Shown: positions 40,007-49,199, counted from the stretch's first letter. The stretch is DNA of 64,000 bases from Flagellimonas sp. S3867 (GCF_014698935.1 NZ_JACVMN010000001.1:1178001-1242000), one strand, 5' to 3'. The notes: generated by a model from the sequence alone, not told the origin. Program-made: numbers and translations.

Positions 40007-42472
40007 GTGATCAATGTAAAAAGGCTACTTGTTCCGCTTACAATTTTATGGGCTTTTCTAGCCCAAGGTCAAACTGCAACGATTTTAGGAACCGTTCTGG
40101 ATGCAAACAACAATCCTATTTCTGAAGTAAACATTGTGTCGGGAAATTTGGGCACAAATACCGATTCCAATGGGTATTATTTGCTCGAATTGGTCGCCGA
40201 AACCAAGAATACCATCACTTTTTCACATTTGGGTCATGAGAATATCGTTCTGAAAGATGTGATCTTGAACTCCAATGAAACCTTCGAGTTCAATCCGGTA
40301 ATGAAAACAGACACCATTCAGGTAGCAGGAGTAATAGTAAGCCCGACTGGTGATAAAACTTTGGAGGGAGTGACCACAATAGATCCGGAAATTGTTCGCA
40401 AAATCCCTGGAGCCAATGCAGGGGTGGAGAATATCTTGAAGCTTTTGCCAGGAGTGTCATTTAACAACGAACTTAGCACACAATACAATGTTCGCGGCGG
40501 TAATTTTGATGAAAATCTGGTCTACGTCAATGGCATTGAGGTATATCGTCCTTTTTTGGTTCGTTCTGCAAAACAAGAAGGATTAAGCTTTCTCAACAGC
40601 CATATGATCTCGCAATTGGACTTTTCATCAGGAGGGTTTCAAGCTAAATACGGTGATAAACTCTCTTCTGTACTAGACATTACCTACAAAACTCCTGTCG
40701 ATTTCGGTCTTCGAGTTGAAGGAAGTCTTTTGGGTGCCGGCACTACCCTCGAAACCATTTCAAAAAATAAAAAATTCAGTAGCATTACCGGAGTGCGGTA
40801 TCGCAACAATAGTCTGCTTGTGAACAGCCAACAGACCCTTAGCAACTTCAACCCAAAATTTGTTGATGCCCAAAGCTATTTAACCTATAGGTTTTCTAAA
40901 AAGTTTCATCTTAATTTTTTGGGGAATTATTCCATCAACGATTATGAAAACGAACCTCTAACCCGTCAAACCAATTTCGGAACCATAAATGACCCTAGGG
41001 CGTTGTTGGTTTTTTACGAAGGCAAGGAAAACAGTAAATATAGCAATGCACTTGGTGCTATTAAGGCTGACCTATTAATAGGCGACGATGTTAAATTGAG
41101 CGCCACTACTTCCATTTACCATGCCCAGGAGGAGGAGTTTTCAGATATAATCGCTTCCTACGAGTTGGCCGAGGTCGACACCAATTTGGGAGGCAATCTT
41201 GGTGGGGTAACCTCATCGCGGGGTGTGGGTTCACAATTCAATCGTGCAAGAAACCAATTGGATGCCCTAATTCTTAATCTGGCTCATCGAGGTAAGTACA
41301 AGAAAAATGGGAAAACTCTGGAATGGGGTATAAAATTTACTCATGAAGACATCCGAGATCAACTTAGGGAATCTGAATTTATCGATTCTGCCGGATTTTT
41401 CATTCGCCCATCGGAACCTCCAGTGATAAATAATCAACCAGAAGAACCTTTCACGGGTGATTTGGTGGCTTTCGAAGGTGTCCAGGCTATCAATTTTGCA
41501 AAAACGAACCGATTTTCAAGCTTTGCCCAATTTAGTCAGCAAACACAATGGGGCAACAACGAAATCTATTTCAATCTGGGTATGCGTGCACAGCATTGGG
41601 TACTGAGCGGAGAGGGTTTCAATAGCAATTCACAAACTCTTTTCAGTCCACGGGCTCAGTTTTCTGTCAAACCCGACTGGGAAAAAGACCTGTTGTTCCG
41701 ATTTGCAATTGGTAGCTATCAACAACCTGCTTTTTATAGGGAATTACGAGACATTACTGGTTCCATAAACCCAAATGTGAAAGCTCAAAGATCCATTCAT
41801 TATGTGATGGGAAGTGAATTCAGTTTCAACCTATGGAATCGTCCTTTTATTTTGACTGGCGAAGCTTATTATAAAGATTTAAACAACGTGAACACCTATA
41901 CCATAGAAGACATTCGCATTCGGTACGCTGCCCAGAACAATGCCACGGCCTATGCCTATGGATTTGATTTTAGATTGACTGGCACTTTTGTTCCTGGTGC
42001 AGAATCTTGGGTAAGCCTGGGCTATTTAAAAACGGAAGAAAATATTGATGGCCGAGGGAATATTTCGAGACCCACGGACCAGCGTTTGAAATTAGCTGTA
42101 CTGTTCCAAGATTATGTGCCTACCATTCCAAATCTTAGGCTTCATTTGAATTTAGTTTATAACACTGGGGTCCCTGGAGGCTCTCCCAATAATGCGGACC
42201 CTTATGATTTTCAGAATAGATTAAGAGATTATAGAAGGGCCGATATGGGAATTTCCTATATTTTTGCCGACAGTAAAAACAAACATCCCCAAGGGCACTG
42301 GCTTCATGGTTTTAAGGAATTTAATTTTGGTTTTGAGATTTTCAATATGTTCAACAATCAAAATTCCATAACAAATACCTGGGTCCGCGATGTGGATACA
42401 CAACAACAGTTTGCAGTTCCCAATTTTCTGACCAGCCGAGTGCTCAATGTAAAATTTGGAATGCGTTTTTAA
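40007..42472 (+). CDS. TonB-dependent outer-membrane receptor with carboxypeptidase-regulatory-like domain
   Basis: The protein has 821 residues from the GTG at 40007, which gives a signal peptide (VKRLLVPLTILWAFLAQGQ). A CarboxypepD_reg-like domain at about 25-105 (TILGTVLDANNNPISEVNIV) precedes the plug (GANAGVENILKLLPGVSFNN; YNVRGGNFDENLVYVNGIEV) and a 22-strand-type barrel ending VLNVKFGMRF with the terminal Phe. It takes up an unknown ligand across the outer membrane using TonB energy. An in-frame start at 39944 would begin inside the M23 gene and lacks a signal, so the GTG is chosen. Confidence 0.88.
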   Translation: MINVKRLLVPLTILWAFLAQGQTATILGTVLDANNNPISEVNIVSGNLGTNTDSNGYYLLELVAETKNTITFSHLGHENIVLKDVILNSNETFEFNPVMKTDTIQVAGVIVSPTGDKTLEGVTTIDPEIVRKIPGANAGVENILKLLPGVSFNNELSTQYNVRGGNFDENLVYVNGIEVYRPFLVRSAKQEGLSFLNSHMISQLDFSSGGFQAKYGDKLSSVLDITYKTPVDFGLRVEGSLLGAGTTLETISKNKKFSSITGVRYRNNSLLVNSQQTLSNFNPKFVDAQSYLTYRFSKKFHLNFLGNYSINDYENEPLTRQTNFGTINDPRALLVFYEGKENSKYSNALGAIKADLLIGDDVKLSATTSIYHAQEEEFSDIIASYELAEVDTNLGGNLGGVTSSRGVGSQFNRARNQLDALILNLAHRGKYKKNGKTLEWGIKFTHEDIRDQLRESEFIDSAGFFIRPSEPPVINNQPEEPFTGDLVAFEGVQAINFAKTNRFSSFAQFSQQTQWGNNEIYFNLGMRAQHWVLSGEGFNSNSQTLFSPRAQFSVKPDWEKDLLFRFAIGSYQQPAFYRELRDITGSINPNVKAQRSIHYVMGSEFSFNLWNRPFILTGEAYYKDLNNVNTYTIEDIRIRYAAQNNATAYAYGFDFRLTGTFVPGAESWVSLGYLKTEENIDGRGNISRPTDQRLKLAVLFQDYVPTIPNLRLHLNLVYNTGVPGGSPNNADPYDFQNRLRDYRRADMGISYIFADSKNKHPQGHWLHGFKEFNFGFEIFNMFNNQNSITNTWVRDVDTQQQFAVPNFLTSRVLNVKFGMRF

Positions 42473-42480
42473 ACAAAGTG

Positions 42481-43134
42481 ATGAGAAAAAGTCTATTTAT
42501 TATAACATTTTTGATGTGTGCCTTTGGGAGCGCCCAAAAAAATATATATGAGAACCGAAGGTTCGATGAACTTAGCGACCATCACAAAGTTTTGGCCATA
42601 GTTCCCTTCATTACCAATTTAGATCTCAAGAAAAGCGTAGATCAAAACGAGCTTAAAAACTTGGCCAAAAAAGAGGGTTACGCCGTTCAGAATGCCTTGG
42701 AAACGTATTTTTCCAAACGAAAGAAAAGAAAAAAATTCAACGTCGAATTTCAGAATATTGAGGATACCAATGCCATATTGGCCCAAAATGGGGTTACCTA
42801 TGACAATCTGGATATATATACCATAAAGGAATTATGCAAAATTCTAAAGGCAGATGGTATTATCAGCGGCAACCTCAACCTCAATATTTTACTCTCAAAA
42901 GGTGTACCCACCAATTTTAGTCTCTTGGATTATTTCAGTGGAGACGCCAATTACGGCAGAATCGGGGTGAAAGTCAGCGACGGGAATTCAGGTAAACTGC
43001 TCTGGAAATACGAAAAGGGCATTACCAAAAAAACGGGAAAAAATACCACTGAGCTCATCGATAAAATGATGAAACTTGCCTCCCGTAAATTTCCTTACGA
43101 TAAAGAAAAGAAACAACGCAAGAACAAAAACTAG
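42481..43134 (+). CDS. Secreted CsgG/DUF799-like protein
   Basis: The protein has 217 residues with the ATG at 42481 (MRKSLFIITFLMCAFGSAQ signal). The mature part has HHKVLAIVPFITNLDLKK, EGYAVQNALETYFSKRK, LAQNGVTYDNLDIYTIKELC, LKADGIISGNLNLNIL and GVKVSDGNSGKLLWKYEKGI. The order resembles CsgG or DUF799 envelope proteins that bind small domains or form periplasmic assemblies. The similarity is in fold pattern only. It starts 8 bp after the TonB-receptor stop and closes the M23 peptidase operon. Its basic tail (KEKKQRKNKN) is unusual for a secreted protein. Confidence 0.65.
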   Translation: MRKSLFIITFLMCAFGSAQKNIYENRRFDELSDHHKVLAIVPFITNLDLKKSVDQNELKNLAKKEGYAVQNALETYFSKRKKRKKFNVEFQNIEDTNAILAQNGVTYDNLDIYTIKELCKILKADGIISGNLNLNILLSKGVPTNFSLLDYFSGDANYGRIGVKVSDGNSGKLLWKYEKGITKKTGKNTTELIDKMMKLASRKFPYDKEKKQRKNKN

Positions 43135-44279
43135 CTCGCTGCAAATTCCTTAAGTACACCTATGGTGTAATCTATCTCCTCTTTGGTATTGTACATGGAA
43201 AATGAAAACCGTAGTGAGGGTTTTTCCAGCTCTTCTCCGGACAATATTCCATTGAGCACATGCGACCCCATATTACTTCCAGATTGACAAGCACTTCCCT
43301 TTGAACAGGCAATTCCCTTTATGTCCAGATGAAAAAGTAGCATTAGTGCCTTTTGTTTATCAAATGGCAGACGAATATTGACCAATGTATAGGTACTCTT
43401 GTCCAAATCGCCTGAAAGTCCATTGAAACGGGCATCCGGAATTTCTTGCTCTATTTTTTCAACAAAATGGCGTTTTAGTTCTTTTACAAACTTAATTTCT
43501 TCATCAAGATGTTGGTATGCTTGGACAAAGGACTCTTCCAGACCAACAATATTGTGAAACGGTTCAGTACCAGCTCTAAATCCACGCTCCTGCGAACCAC
43601 CAAAAATCATAGGTTTTAGTCCGGAATTTTTTCGAATAAAGGCAAAACCAATACCTTTTGGTCCATGAAATTTATGCGCTGCGGCAGTAAAAAAGTCTAT
43701 CGATGTGCTTTGCACATCCCAAGGGTAATGCCCTACGGATTGTACGGTATCTGAATGAAATAGAGCACCCTTTTCTTTGCAAAGTTCACCTATGGCCTGA
43801 ATATCTATAATATTGCCAATTTCATTGTTTACATGCATCAGGCTCACCAATTTTTCGGATTCATCTGCATCCAACAGTTCATTAAGGTGTTCCATTTTTG
43901 GGTTACCATTTTCATCCAAATCCACAAATTGCAATGAAATCTTGTACTCTTTTTCCAATTCCTCTGCGGTATGCAATACGGCATGATGCTCGATTTTGGA
44001 AGTTATAATGGTCTCCACCCCAAGATCACGAACTGCACAACGCAAAATCATATTGTCTGCTTCCGTACCACCAGAGGTAAATATAATTTCTGAAGGTTGG
44101 GCGTTCAAAATTTTGGCTATTGTTTTCCTCGCTTTTTCCACGGCTGTCTTCGCCGACCTACCAAAACTATGGGTAGATGAAGGGTTTCCGTAATAAAGGG
44201 CAAGCGCTTCTTGCATTTTGGCAATTACCTCGTCCCTCACCTGGGTAGTCGCCGCATTGTCCAAATACACTTTTTGCAT
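43131..44279 (-). CDS. Cysteine desulfurase (NifS/IscS family)
   Basis: The protein has 382 residues. The PLP lysine is K203 in AAHKFHGPKG; H99 is in the SKIEHHAVLH motif; the substrate-binding region is HSDTVQSVGHYPWDV. The catalytic cysteine is C331 in GIACSKGSACQSGSN. It removes sulfur from cysteine to form a persulfide used for Fe-S clusters or tRNA thiolation. NifS-like features (SACQSG loop) point to class I. It is monocistronic with a -7 box at 44306. Its stop overlaps the convergent CsgG-like gene by 4 bp. Confidence 0.95.
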   Translation of the reverse strand: MQKVYLDNAATTQVRDEVIAKMQEALALYYGNPSSTHSFGRSAKTAVEKARKTIAKILNAQPSEIIFTSGGTEADNMILRCAVRDLGVETIITSKIEHHAVLHTAEELEKEYKISLQFVDLDENGNPKMEHLNELLDADESEKLVSLMHVNNEIGNIIDIQAIGELCKEKGALFHSDTVQSVGHYPWDVQSTSIDFFTAAAHKFHGPKGIGFAFIRKNSGLKPMIFGGSQERGFRAGTEPFHNIVGLEESFVQAYQHLDEEIKFVKELKRHFVEKIEQEIPDARFNGLSGDLDKSTYTLVNIRLPFDKQKALMLLFHLDIKGIACSKGSACQSGSNMGSHVLNGILSGEELEKPSLRFSFSMYNTKEEIDYTIGVLKEFAAS

Positions 44280-44305
44280 GACTTAGTTATCAATTTAAAA
44301 CGCCT

Positions 44306-44313
44306 CAAAAATA
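44306..44313 (-). promoter_or_regulatory. -7 promoter box for the cysteine desulfurase gene
   Basis: On the minus strand the box reads TATTTTTG (TANNTTTG). It ends 26 nt before the ATG at 44279. Confidence 0.55.
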
Positions 44314-44377
44314 AGTGAAATAAAGTTAATTTCTTTTAAAGTATTGCTTGGTTTGGTGTATTAAAATGGAATTCCTT

Positions 44378-44385
44378 TAAATTTG
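44378..44385 (+). promoter_or_regulatory. -7 promoter box, leaderless configuration
   Basis: TAAATTTG matches TANNTTTG; four bases separate it from the ATG at 44390. A TTTGG at 44352-44356 could serve as the -33 element. Confidence 0.6.
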
Positions 44386-44389
44386 GCAA

Positions 44390-44905
44390 ATGAGAAAATT
44401 TTTCTTCCCCATTCTAACATTTTTTGTGTTGCTTTCTTGTAGTGATGGCGACCTTCAAGTAGAAACCATTGACTTTAACGGGGTGTCCCTTCAGTTTTGC
44501 GCCGACCCCGTTGCAACTTCCAACAATGTATTGTTCAAAATCAACACAACGGAAGCGCTTATACTTGATTTACAAAGTAGTGTTCTTAACAACGGAGTAG
44601 TTGGTGAAACCATAACGACTACAAGTACCATTCCCGGACAGTCAACACTTGTATATCGAAATTTTTCTGATAATGTGACCAGCGCTTATTTCTGTGATGA
44701 TGTACCACCCGCCACACCAACAGTTGCACAAGAGATAGAAGCTCAAGATGGGATAGTTACAATTACCACCGTTGCGGATACGGATGGGACTAACTTTGTA
44801 CATACCATAACGCTGACAGGAGTGTCCTTTGTTGCTGAAAATGGAGAACGTATTACAAACTTAACCATAGATGAATTTGGGGAAGTAACCACCGTGGTAC
44901 CTTAA
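44390..44905 (+). CDS. Lipoprotein of unknown function
   Basis: The protein has 171 residues with signal MRKFFFPILTFFVLLSC (lipobox LLSC, Cys about 17). The mature part is rich in Thr, Val and Asp (VTITTVADTDGTNFVHTITL; LDLQSSVLNNGVVGETITTT), with beta-sandwich character. No family can be named. The -7 box four bases before the ATG predicts a leaderless mRNA. It is convergent with the Smr-domain gene, 6 bp away. Confidence 0.75.
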   Translation: MRKFFFPILTFFVLLSCSDGDLQVETIDFNGVSLQFCADPVATSNNVLFKINTTEALILDLQSSVLNNGVVGETITTTSTIPGQSTLVYRNFSDNVTSAYFCDDVPPATPTVAQEIEAQDGIVTITTVADTDGTNFVHTITLTGVSFVAENGERITNLTIDEFGEVTTVVP

Positions 44906-44911
44906 CCAACA

Positions 44912-45454
44912 TTAATTTTTCTGAAAAACATACACTTCGGTTGCGCCTAGACCATATTTTTGATAGTCTGCATCATACCATTTTAGATGATCATATTTGT
45001 TAAAAAGGTAATATAGTTCCTCTTTAAGCACCCCTTCCCCTACTCCATGTATAAAAACGACTTTTTGGATACGTTTTTTGATGGCAAACTCCAATTGTCT
45101 TTTGGCTGCATCTAGTTGAAGATTTAGGATTTCAAAATTACTCAAACCCTTGGCCGATTTCACCAACTGGTTTATATGAAGGTCCACCTCCATTTTAGGG
45201 GCGTTCCTTTCCTTGGGCTTTTTACTGATCGATGTCTTTTTTTTGGGTAGTTCTTTCTCCTGTTTCACCTTAGCGACAGCAAAATTGCTCACATGGATGC
45301 CTTGGCCTGATCTGACCAGTTCATTAGAACTGTATTTTAGCGGAAATCCATCAGCTGTCATCAAGGTAATCTGGTTGCCTTCAACAGCTATTACTCTACC
45401 CGAGATTGCCTCATCAAGAACTTCAACTTCATCACCTATATCAAACATGTTCAT
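44912..45454 (-). CDS. Smr-domain protein with an N-terminal KOW-like domain
   Basis: The protein has 180 residues with the ATG at 45454 (ATG at 45448 is equally possible). The first 45 residues (FDIGDEVEVLDEAISGRVIA) form a small SH3/KOW-like barrel. A basic linker (KKKTSISKKPKERN) leads to the Smr domain (about 90-178): VDLHINQLVKSAKGLSNFEI with the DLH motif and KVVFIHGVGEGVLKEELYYL with the HGxG motif. Smr domains nick DNA or RNA; they occur in MutS2 and in ribosome-rescue nucleases. The target is unknown. It is convergent with the lipoprotein gene. Confidence 0.88.
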   Translation of the reverse strand: MNMFDIGDEVEVLDEAISGRVIAVEGNQITLMTADGFPLKYSSNELVRSGQGIHVSNFAVAKVKQEKELPKKKTSISKKPKERNAPKMEVDLHINQLVKSAKGLSNFEILNLQLDAAKRQLEFAIKKRIQKVVFIHGVGEGVLKEELYYLFNKYDHLKWYDADYQKYGLGATEVYVFQKN

Positions 45455-45538
45455 TTTGGATTTCAACAGTGTTTTTTTTGGAAAAGTTTAATATGAATAG
45501 CAAAAATAGTAGTATTTTTCTTGGCCATAACCGCAACC

Positions 45539-45847
45539 ATGTACCCACAACTCACCTATTTCTTGATTAACGCAAAGGATTTAATGCTTCCTTGCTTTAG
45601 TAAAAGGTTATTCGGGATGGATTGTCCCGGTTGTGGATTACAACGTTCGGCACTTTTACTTTCCCATGGAGAATTTTTGGCGGCTTTTAAGATGTACCCT
45701 GCTATTTATCCGCTTGGATTGTTATTCTCGTTTTTGTTGGCCAACAATTTTGGCAAATTCAAACATGGAAATCAAATCACAATAGTTTTAAGCATTTTAA
45801 GCGTCTCAACAATTCTGATAAATTATTTTTATAAACTTTTACAATAA
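45539..45847 (+). CDS. DUF2752 membrane protein 1
   Basis: The protein has 102 residues with the ATG at 45539; a TTG at 45521 would add six residues. The signature GMDCPGCGLQRSALLLSHGE (CPGCG...R) is that of DUF2752, a family of two- or three-helix membrane proteins. Two hydrophobic helices follow (YPLGLLFSFLLANNF; TIVLSILSVSTILINYF). The family has no known function; the CPxCG is invariant and may bind metal or form a disulfide. It opens a four-gene operon with a CCC-motif protein, a CD225 protein and a second DUF2752 protein. Confidence 0.85.
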   Translation: MYPQLTYFLINAKDLMLPCFSKRLFGMDCPGCGLQRSALLLSHGEFLAAFKMYPAIYPLGLLFSFLLANNFGKFKHGNQITIVLSILSVSTILINYFYKLLQ

Positions 45848-45857
45848 TTCAATAATT

Positions 45858-46190
45858 ATGGAACAGAAAAAATTACCAAACGGAGTCTTAAGTATTGTAC
45901 TCGGAATTTTTGGCTTTATTTGTTGCTGTACTGGAATATTTGGCGCCATTTCTTCGGGAGTTGGTTTTTTCCTTGCCAAAAAATCCGAAAAAATATACCA
46001 GGAAAATCCAGATGAGTACGACAATTATGGCCAAATAAAAACGGCCAAAATAATCTCACTGATCGCTTTGATTTTAAGTTTATTGATGGTAATCAGATGG
46101 ATCTATATTATATATAGCGCCGGTGGATTTTCTGAGTTTATGGAAGAATTTAGAGCGGCTTATGAGGAAGCTGTGGAGCAATATAATTAA
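45858..46190 (+). CDS. CCC-motif membrane protein
   Basis: The protein has 110 residues. It has two membrane helices: GVLSIVLGIFGFICCCTGIF with the CCC motif, and KIISLIALILSLLMVIRWIY. The loop between them is charged (AKKSEKIYQENPDEYDNYGQ), and the C-terminus is acidic (MEEFRAAYEEAVEQYN). NCBI-style annotation of Bacteroidota calls this layout CCC motif membrane protein; its function is unknown. It starts 10 bp after the first DUF2752 gene. Confidence 0.85.
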   Translation: MEQKKLPNGVLSIVLGIFGFICCCTGIFGAISSGVGFFLAKKSEKIYQENPDEYDNYGQIKTAKIISLIALILSLLMVIRWIYIIYSAGGFSEFMEEFRAAYEEAVEQYN

Positions 46191-46207
46191 CCATCAAAAT
46201 TTTCTAA

Positions 46208-46498
46208 ATGGAAGAAAACAATTCAAACATGCCACCAAAACCGAACAACCATCTGGTTTGGGCCATTTTAAGTACCATTTTCTGTTGCCTGCCAACAGGG
46301 ATAGCAAGTATTATTTATGCCTCTAAGGTAAATGAGGCATATGCTCGTGGAGAGTATGAAGAAGCCCAAAAAGCATCTAAAAATGCCAAAATGTGGGCTT
46401 TGATTGGAGCTGCATCCTCGATTGTAATTATTATTATCTATCTGGCAATCTTCGGATTTGCATTTCTTGGAGCTATGGCCAATGGAGGCAACTACTAA
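46208..46498 (+). CDS. CD225/dispanin-family protein
   Basis: The protein has 96 residues. It shows the dispanin layout: a first, semi-buried helix (HLVWAILSTIFCCLPTGIAS with CC), a conserved acidic-basic loop (YASKVNEAYARGEYEEAQKA), and a second helix (MWALIGAASSIVIIIIYLAI). The SKVNEAYARGEYEEAxxAS segment is the family signature. Animal relatives are IFITM antiviral proteins; bacterial members are uncharacterised. It overlaps the second DUF2752 gene by 17 bp. Confidence 0.9.
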   Translation: MEENNSNMPPKPNNHLVWAILSTIFCCLPTGIASIIYASKVNEAYARGEYEEAQKASKNAKMWALIGAASSIVIIIIYLAIFGFAFLGAMANGGNY

Positions 46499-46877
46499 AA
46501 AGAAGTATCTAATTGCGATATTGGGAGTATTGTCCGTTTTGGCAATACTCCTTTATTTTTCGTTCAACCCGGAAAATGGGCTTTTTCCCAAATGTCCTTT
46601 TAATAATTATGTGGGCATTTATTGTGCCGGTTGTGGTACTCAAAGAGCAATTCACGATTTGTTACACCTCAGGATTACAGATGCCTTAAGCCATAATTTC
46701 TTATTACTTCCATCCGTCCTGGTTATTCTTCAACATATTGTAGTAAAATCAGGAATTTACAAAGGTCAGAGTCTTCTAAGCTATAGATATGCTCCTTTGG
46801 TTATATTGATTCTGGTATTTCTTTTTATGGTACTTAGAAATTTAAGGTTTTACCCTTTTGAATTTTTGGCACCTTAA
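46482..46877 (+). CDS. DUF2752 membrane protein 2
   Basis: The protein has 131 residues with the ATG at 46482, inside the end of the CD225 gene. It has helix LIAILGVLSVLAILLYFSF, the DUF2752 signature GIYCAGCGTQRAIHDLLHLR, then LLPSVLVILQHIVV and APLVILILVFLFMVLRNL. The Cys pair CAGC and the following Arg match those in DUF2752 protein 1 (CPGCGLQR). It ends the operon and overlaps the convergent recQ gene by 4 bp. Confidence 0.88.
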   Translation: MEATTKKKYLIAILGVLSVLAILLYFSFNPENGLFPKCPFNNYVGIYCAGCGTQRAIHDLLHLRITDALSHNFLLLPSVLVILQHIVVKSGIYKGQSLLSYRYAPLVILILVFLFMVLRNLRFYPFEFLAP

Positions 46878-49075
46878 TTGGCCACCTCGCTGATAAATTT
46901 TATACGATAAAGCTGTAGTTCTTCGTCTTCATAGTCTCCATCAAATTCATCAACAGCATCGGATATAGCGTCTGTTTCTGCTTCTATAAAGTAATCATGG
47001 ATTTCTTCTTGCTGGTCTTCATCAAGAATTTCGTCTATCCAATAGGCAATATTGAGTTTGGTTCCACTGAATACTATTTGCTCCATTTCCTTGATCAGGG
47101 CAGGAAGTTCCAATCCTTTCGCAGATGCAATATCATCCAAAGGCAATTTTCTGTCGATGTTTTGGATAATATAAAGTTTCAAACCTGAATTGGCCCCTGT
47201 ACTTTTCACGACCAAATCGTCAGGTCGTACCACATCGTTTTCCTCTACATACTTGGCGATAAGATCAATAAAGGGTTTTCCATATTTTTTTGCTTTTCCT
47301 TCACCAACACCATGAATATTCAAAAGTTCGGGCATAGTGATTGGATATTTCAATGCCATATCGTCCAATGAAGGGTCTTGAAATACCACAAAAGGTGGCA
47401 CCTCCATTTTTTGAGCTTCCCTTTTACGCAGATCGCGCAACAATTTCAATAAATTATCATCCGCTCCTCCCCCTCTTGATTTGGCAGCTGTGATTATGGC
47501 ATCATCGTTTTCCTTGCTGTACACATGATCTTTGGTCATTAAAAATGAGCATGGGTTTTCCAAAAACTCTTTACCCGCATCAGTTACATGCAAAATTCCA
47601 TATTGCTCAATCTCTTTTTTGAGCAGTCCGGCCACCAAAACCTGCCGAGTCAATGCCATCCAATAGGCCTCATCTCTTTCTGAACCAATGCCAAAGAAAT
47701 CCTTTTCATTGGTTTTATGCGATGAAATCATGGCATTCACATGTCCCACCAAAACCTTTACGATTTCCTTGGTCTTGAATTTTTCTTTGGTATCCCGAAC
47801 AACACTCAAAAGTTTTACAACTTCTTCTTGAGCTTCTTCCTTTTGTTTAGGATTTCGGGTATTATCATCCATATCTGCACCATCTCCATTCACTTCGTCA
47901 AAGCCCTCCCCAAAGTAATGTAGAATGAATTTTCTCCTGGAAATGGAAGTTTCTGCATAAGCAACAATCTCCTGCAATAGCGCATTTCCAATTTCCTGTT
48001 CGGCCACTGGCTTGCCCGACATGAACTTTTCCAACTTTTCCACATCTTTATAGGAATAAAAGGCCAAACAATGCCCTTCGCCGCCATCTCGACCTGCCCT
48101 ACCTGTCTCTTGGTAATAACTTTCTATACTTTTTGGAATATCATGGTGAATCACAAAGCGTACATCCGGTTTGTCTATACCCATGCCAAAGGCTATTGTG
48201 GCCACTACAACATCCACATCTTCCATCAAAAACATGTCCTGGTATCTGGAACGTGTCTTTGCATCAAATCCTGCATGGTAAGGAACGGCACTAATTCCGT
48301 TTACTTGAAGCACTTGGGCCAGCTCTTCGACGCGCTTGCGGCTTAGGCAATAAATAATTCCAGATTTGCCCTGATTTTGTTTGACAAAACGAATGATGTC
48401 AGCATCAACATTCTGGGTCTTTGGCCTAATTTCATAAAAGAGATTTGGCCTGTTGAAGGATGCTTTAAACACCTTTGCCCCAACCATTCCCAAATTCTTA
48501 ATAATATCTTCCTGGACTTTTGGAGTTGCCGTTGCTGTAAGTCCGATGATGGGAATATTATCTCCCAATCTATTGATAATACTCTTTAGGTTCCTGTATT
48601 CAGGTCTAAAATCGTGTCCCCATTCCGAAATGCAATGCGCTTCGTCTACTGCCACAAATGAGAGTGTAACTCCCTTTAAAAATTCTACATTTTCCTCTTT
48701 GGTCAAAGATTCTGGGGCAACATAAAGTAGTTTGGTGATTCCGTTACTGATATCTTCCTTTACTTGTTTTACTTCCGTTTTTGTAAGGGATGAATTTAGT
48801 ACATGTGCCACTCCGTTTTGTTCGGAAACCCCACGAATGGCATCTACTTGATTCTTCATCAATGCAATTAAGGGCGAAACCACAATTGCCGTTCCTTCCT
48901 TCATCAATGCCGGCAGTTGGTAACACAACGATTTACCGCCTCCTGTGGGCATTATCACAAACGTATCGTTATCAGCTAGTACATTGTGTATAACTGTTTC
49001 TTGAAGCCCCTTAAACTGAGAAAAACCAAAGTATTTTTTAAGTGAGGAGTGCAAATCGGTGTTCGTCAAACCCAT
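46874..49075 (-). CDS. recQ: ATP-dependent DNA helicase RecQ
   Basis: The protein has 733 residues. Motif I PTGGGKSLCYQ is at about 43-53, the DEAH-type motif II AVDEAHCISEWGHDF at about 135-149, with later motifs VVVATIAFGMGIDKPDVRFV and YYQETGRAGRDGGEGHCLAF. RQC and HRDC-type domains follow (MALKYPITMPELLNIHGVGE). RecQ unwinds recombination intermediates with 3'-5' polarity. It is the only gene on this strand here and has no clear -7 box in the 190 bp before it (49076-49265). Confidence 0.97.
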   Translation of the reverse strand: MGLTNTDLHSSLKKYFGFSQFKGLQETVIHNVLADNDTFVIMPTGGGKSLCYQLPALMKEGTAIVVSPLIALMKNQVDAIRGVSEQNGVAHVLNSSLTKTEVKQVKEDISNGITKLLYVAPESLTKEENVEFLKGVTLSFVAVDEAHCISEWGHDFRPEYRNLKSIINRLGDNIPIIGLTATATPKVQEDIIKNLGMVGAKVFKASFNRPNLFYEIRPKTQNVDADIIRFVKQNQGKSGIIYCLSRKRVEELAQVLQVNGISAVPYHAGFDAKTRSRYQDMFLMEDVDVVVATIAFGMGIDKPDVRFVIHHDIPKSIESYYQETGRAGRDGGEGHCLAFYSYKDVEKLEKFMSGKPVAEQEIGNALLQEIVAYAETSISRRKFILHYFGEGFDEVNGDGADMDDNTRNPKQKEEAQEEVVKLLSVVRDTKEKFKTKEIVKVLVGHVNAMISSHKTNEKDFFGIGSERDEAYWMALTRQVLVAGLLKKEIEQYGILHVTDAGKEFLENPCSFLMTKDHVYSKENDDAIITAAKSRGGGADDNLLKLLRDLRKREAQKMEVPPFVVFQDPSLDDMALKYPITMPELLNIHGVGEGKAKKYGKPFIDLIAKYVEENDVVRPDDLVVKSTGANSGLKLYIIQNIDRKLPLDDIASAKGLELPALIKEMEQIVFSGTKLNIAYWIDEILDEDQQEEIHDYFIEAETDAISDAVDEFDGDYEDEELQLYRIKFISEVAN

Positions 49076-49199
49076 TTCCGTTTTTTCATTTTAACCAAAC
49101 AACCCAAGTAGGGGGTTGCTAAATTTTTAAAAATTGAATATCCATTTTATGGAAAAAGCTTTCTAACTTCCATTAATGGTATGTAAGAGATAGTTTGTT

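Noticed and set aside
47890..48993. Frames antisense to or overlapping recQ
   Set aside because: Shadow frames of a long conserved gene; no motif, start or promoter support.
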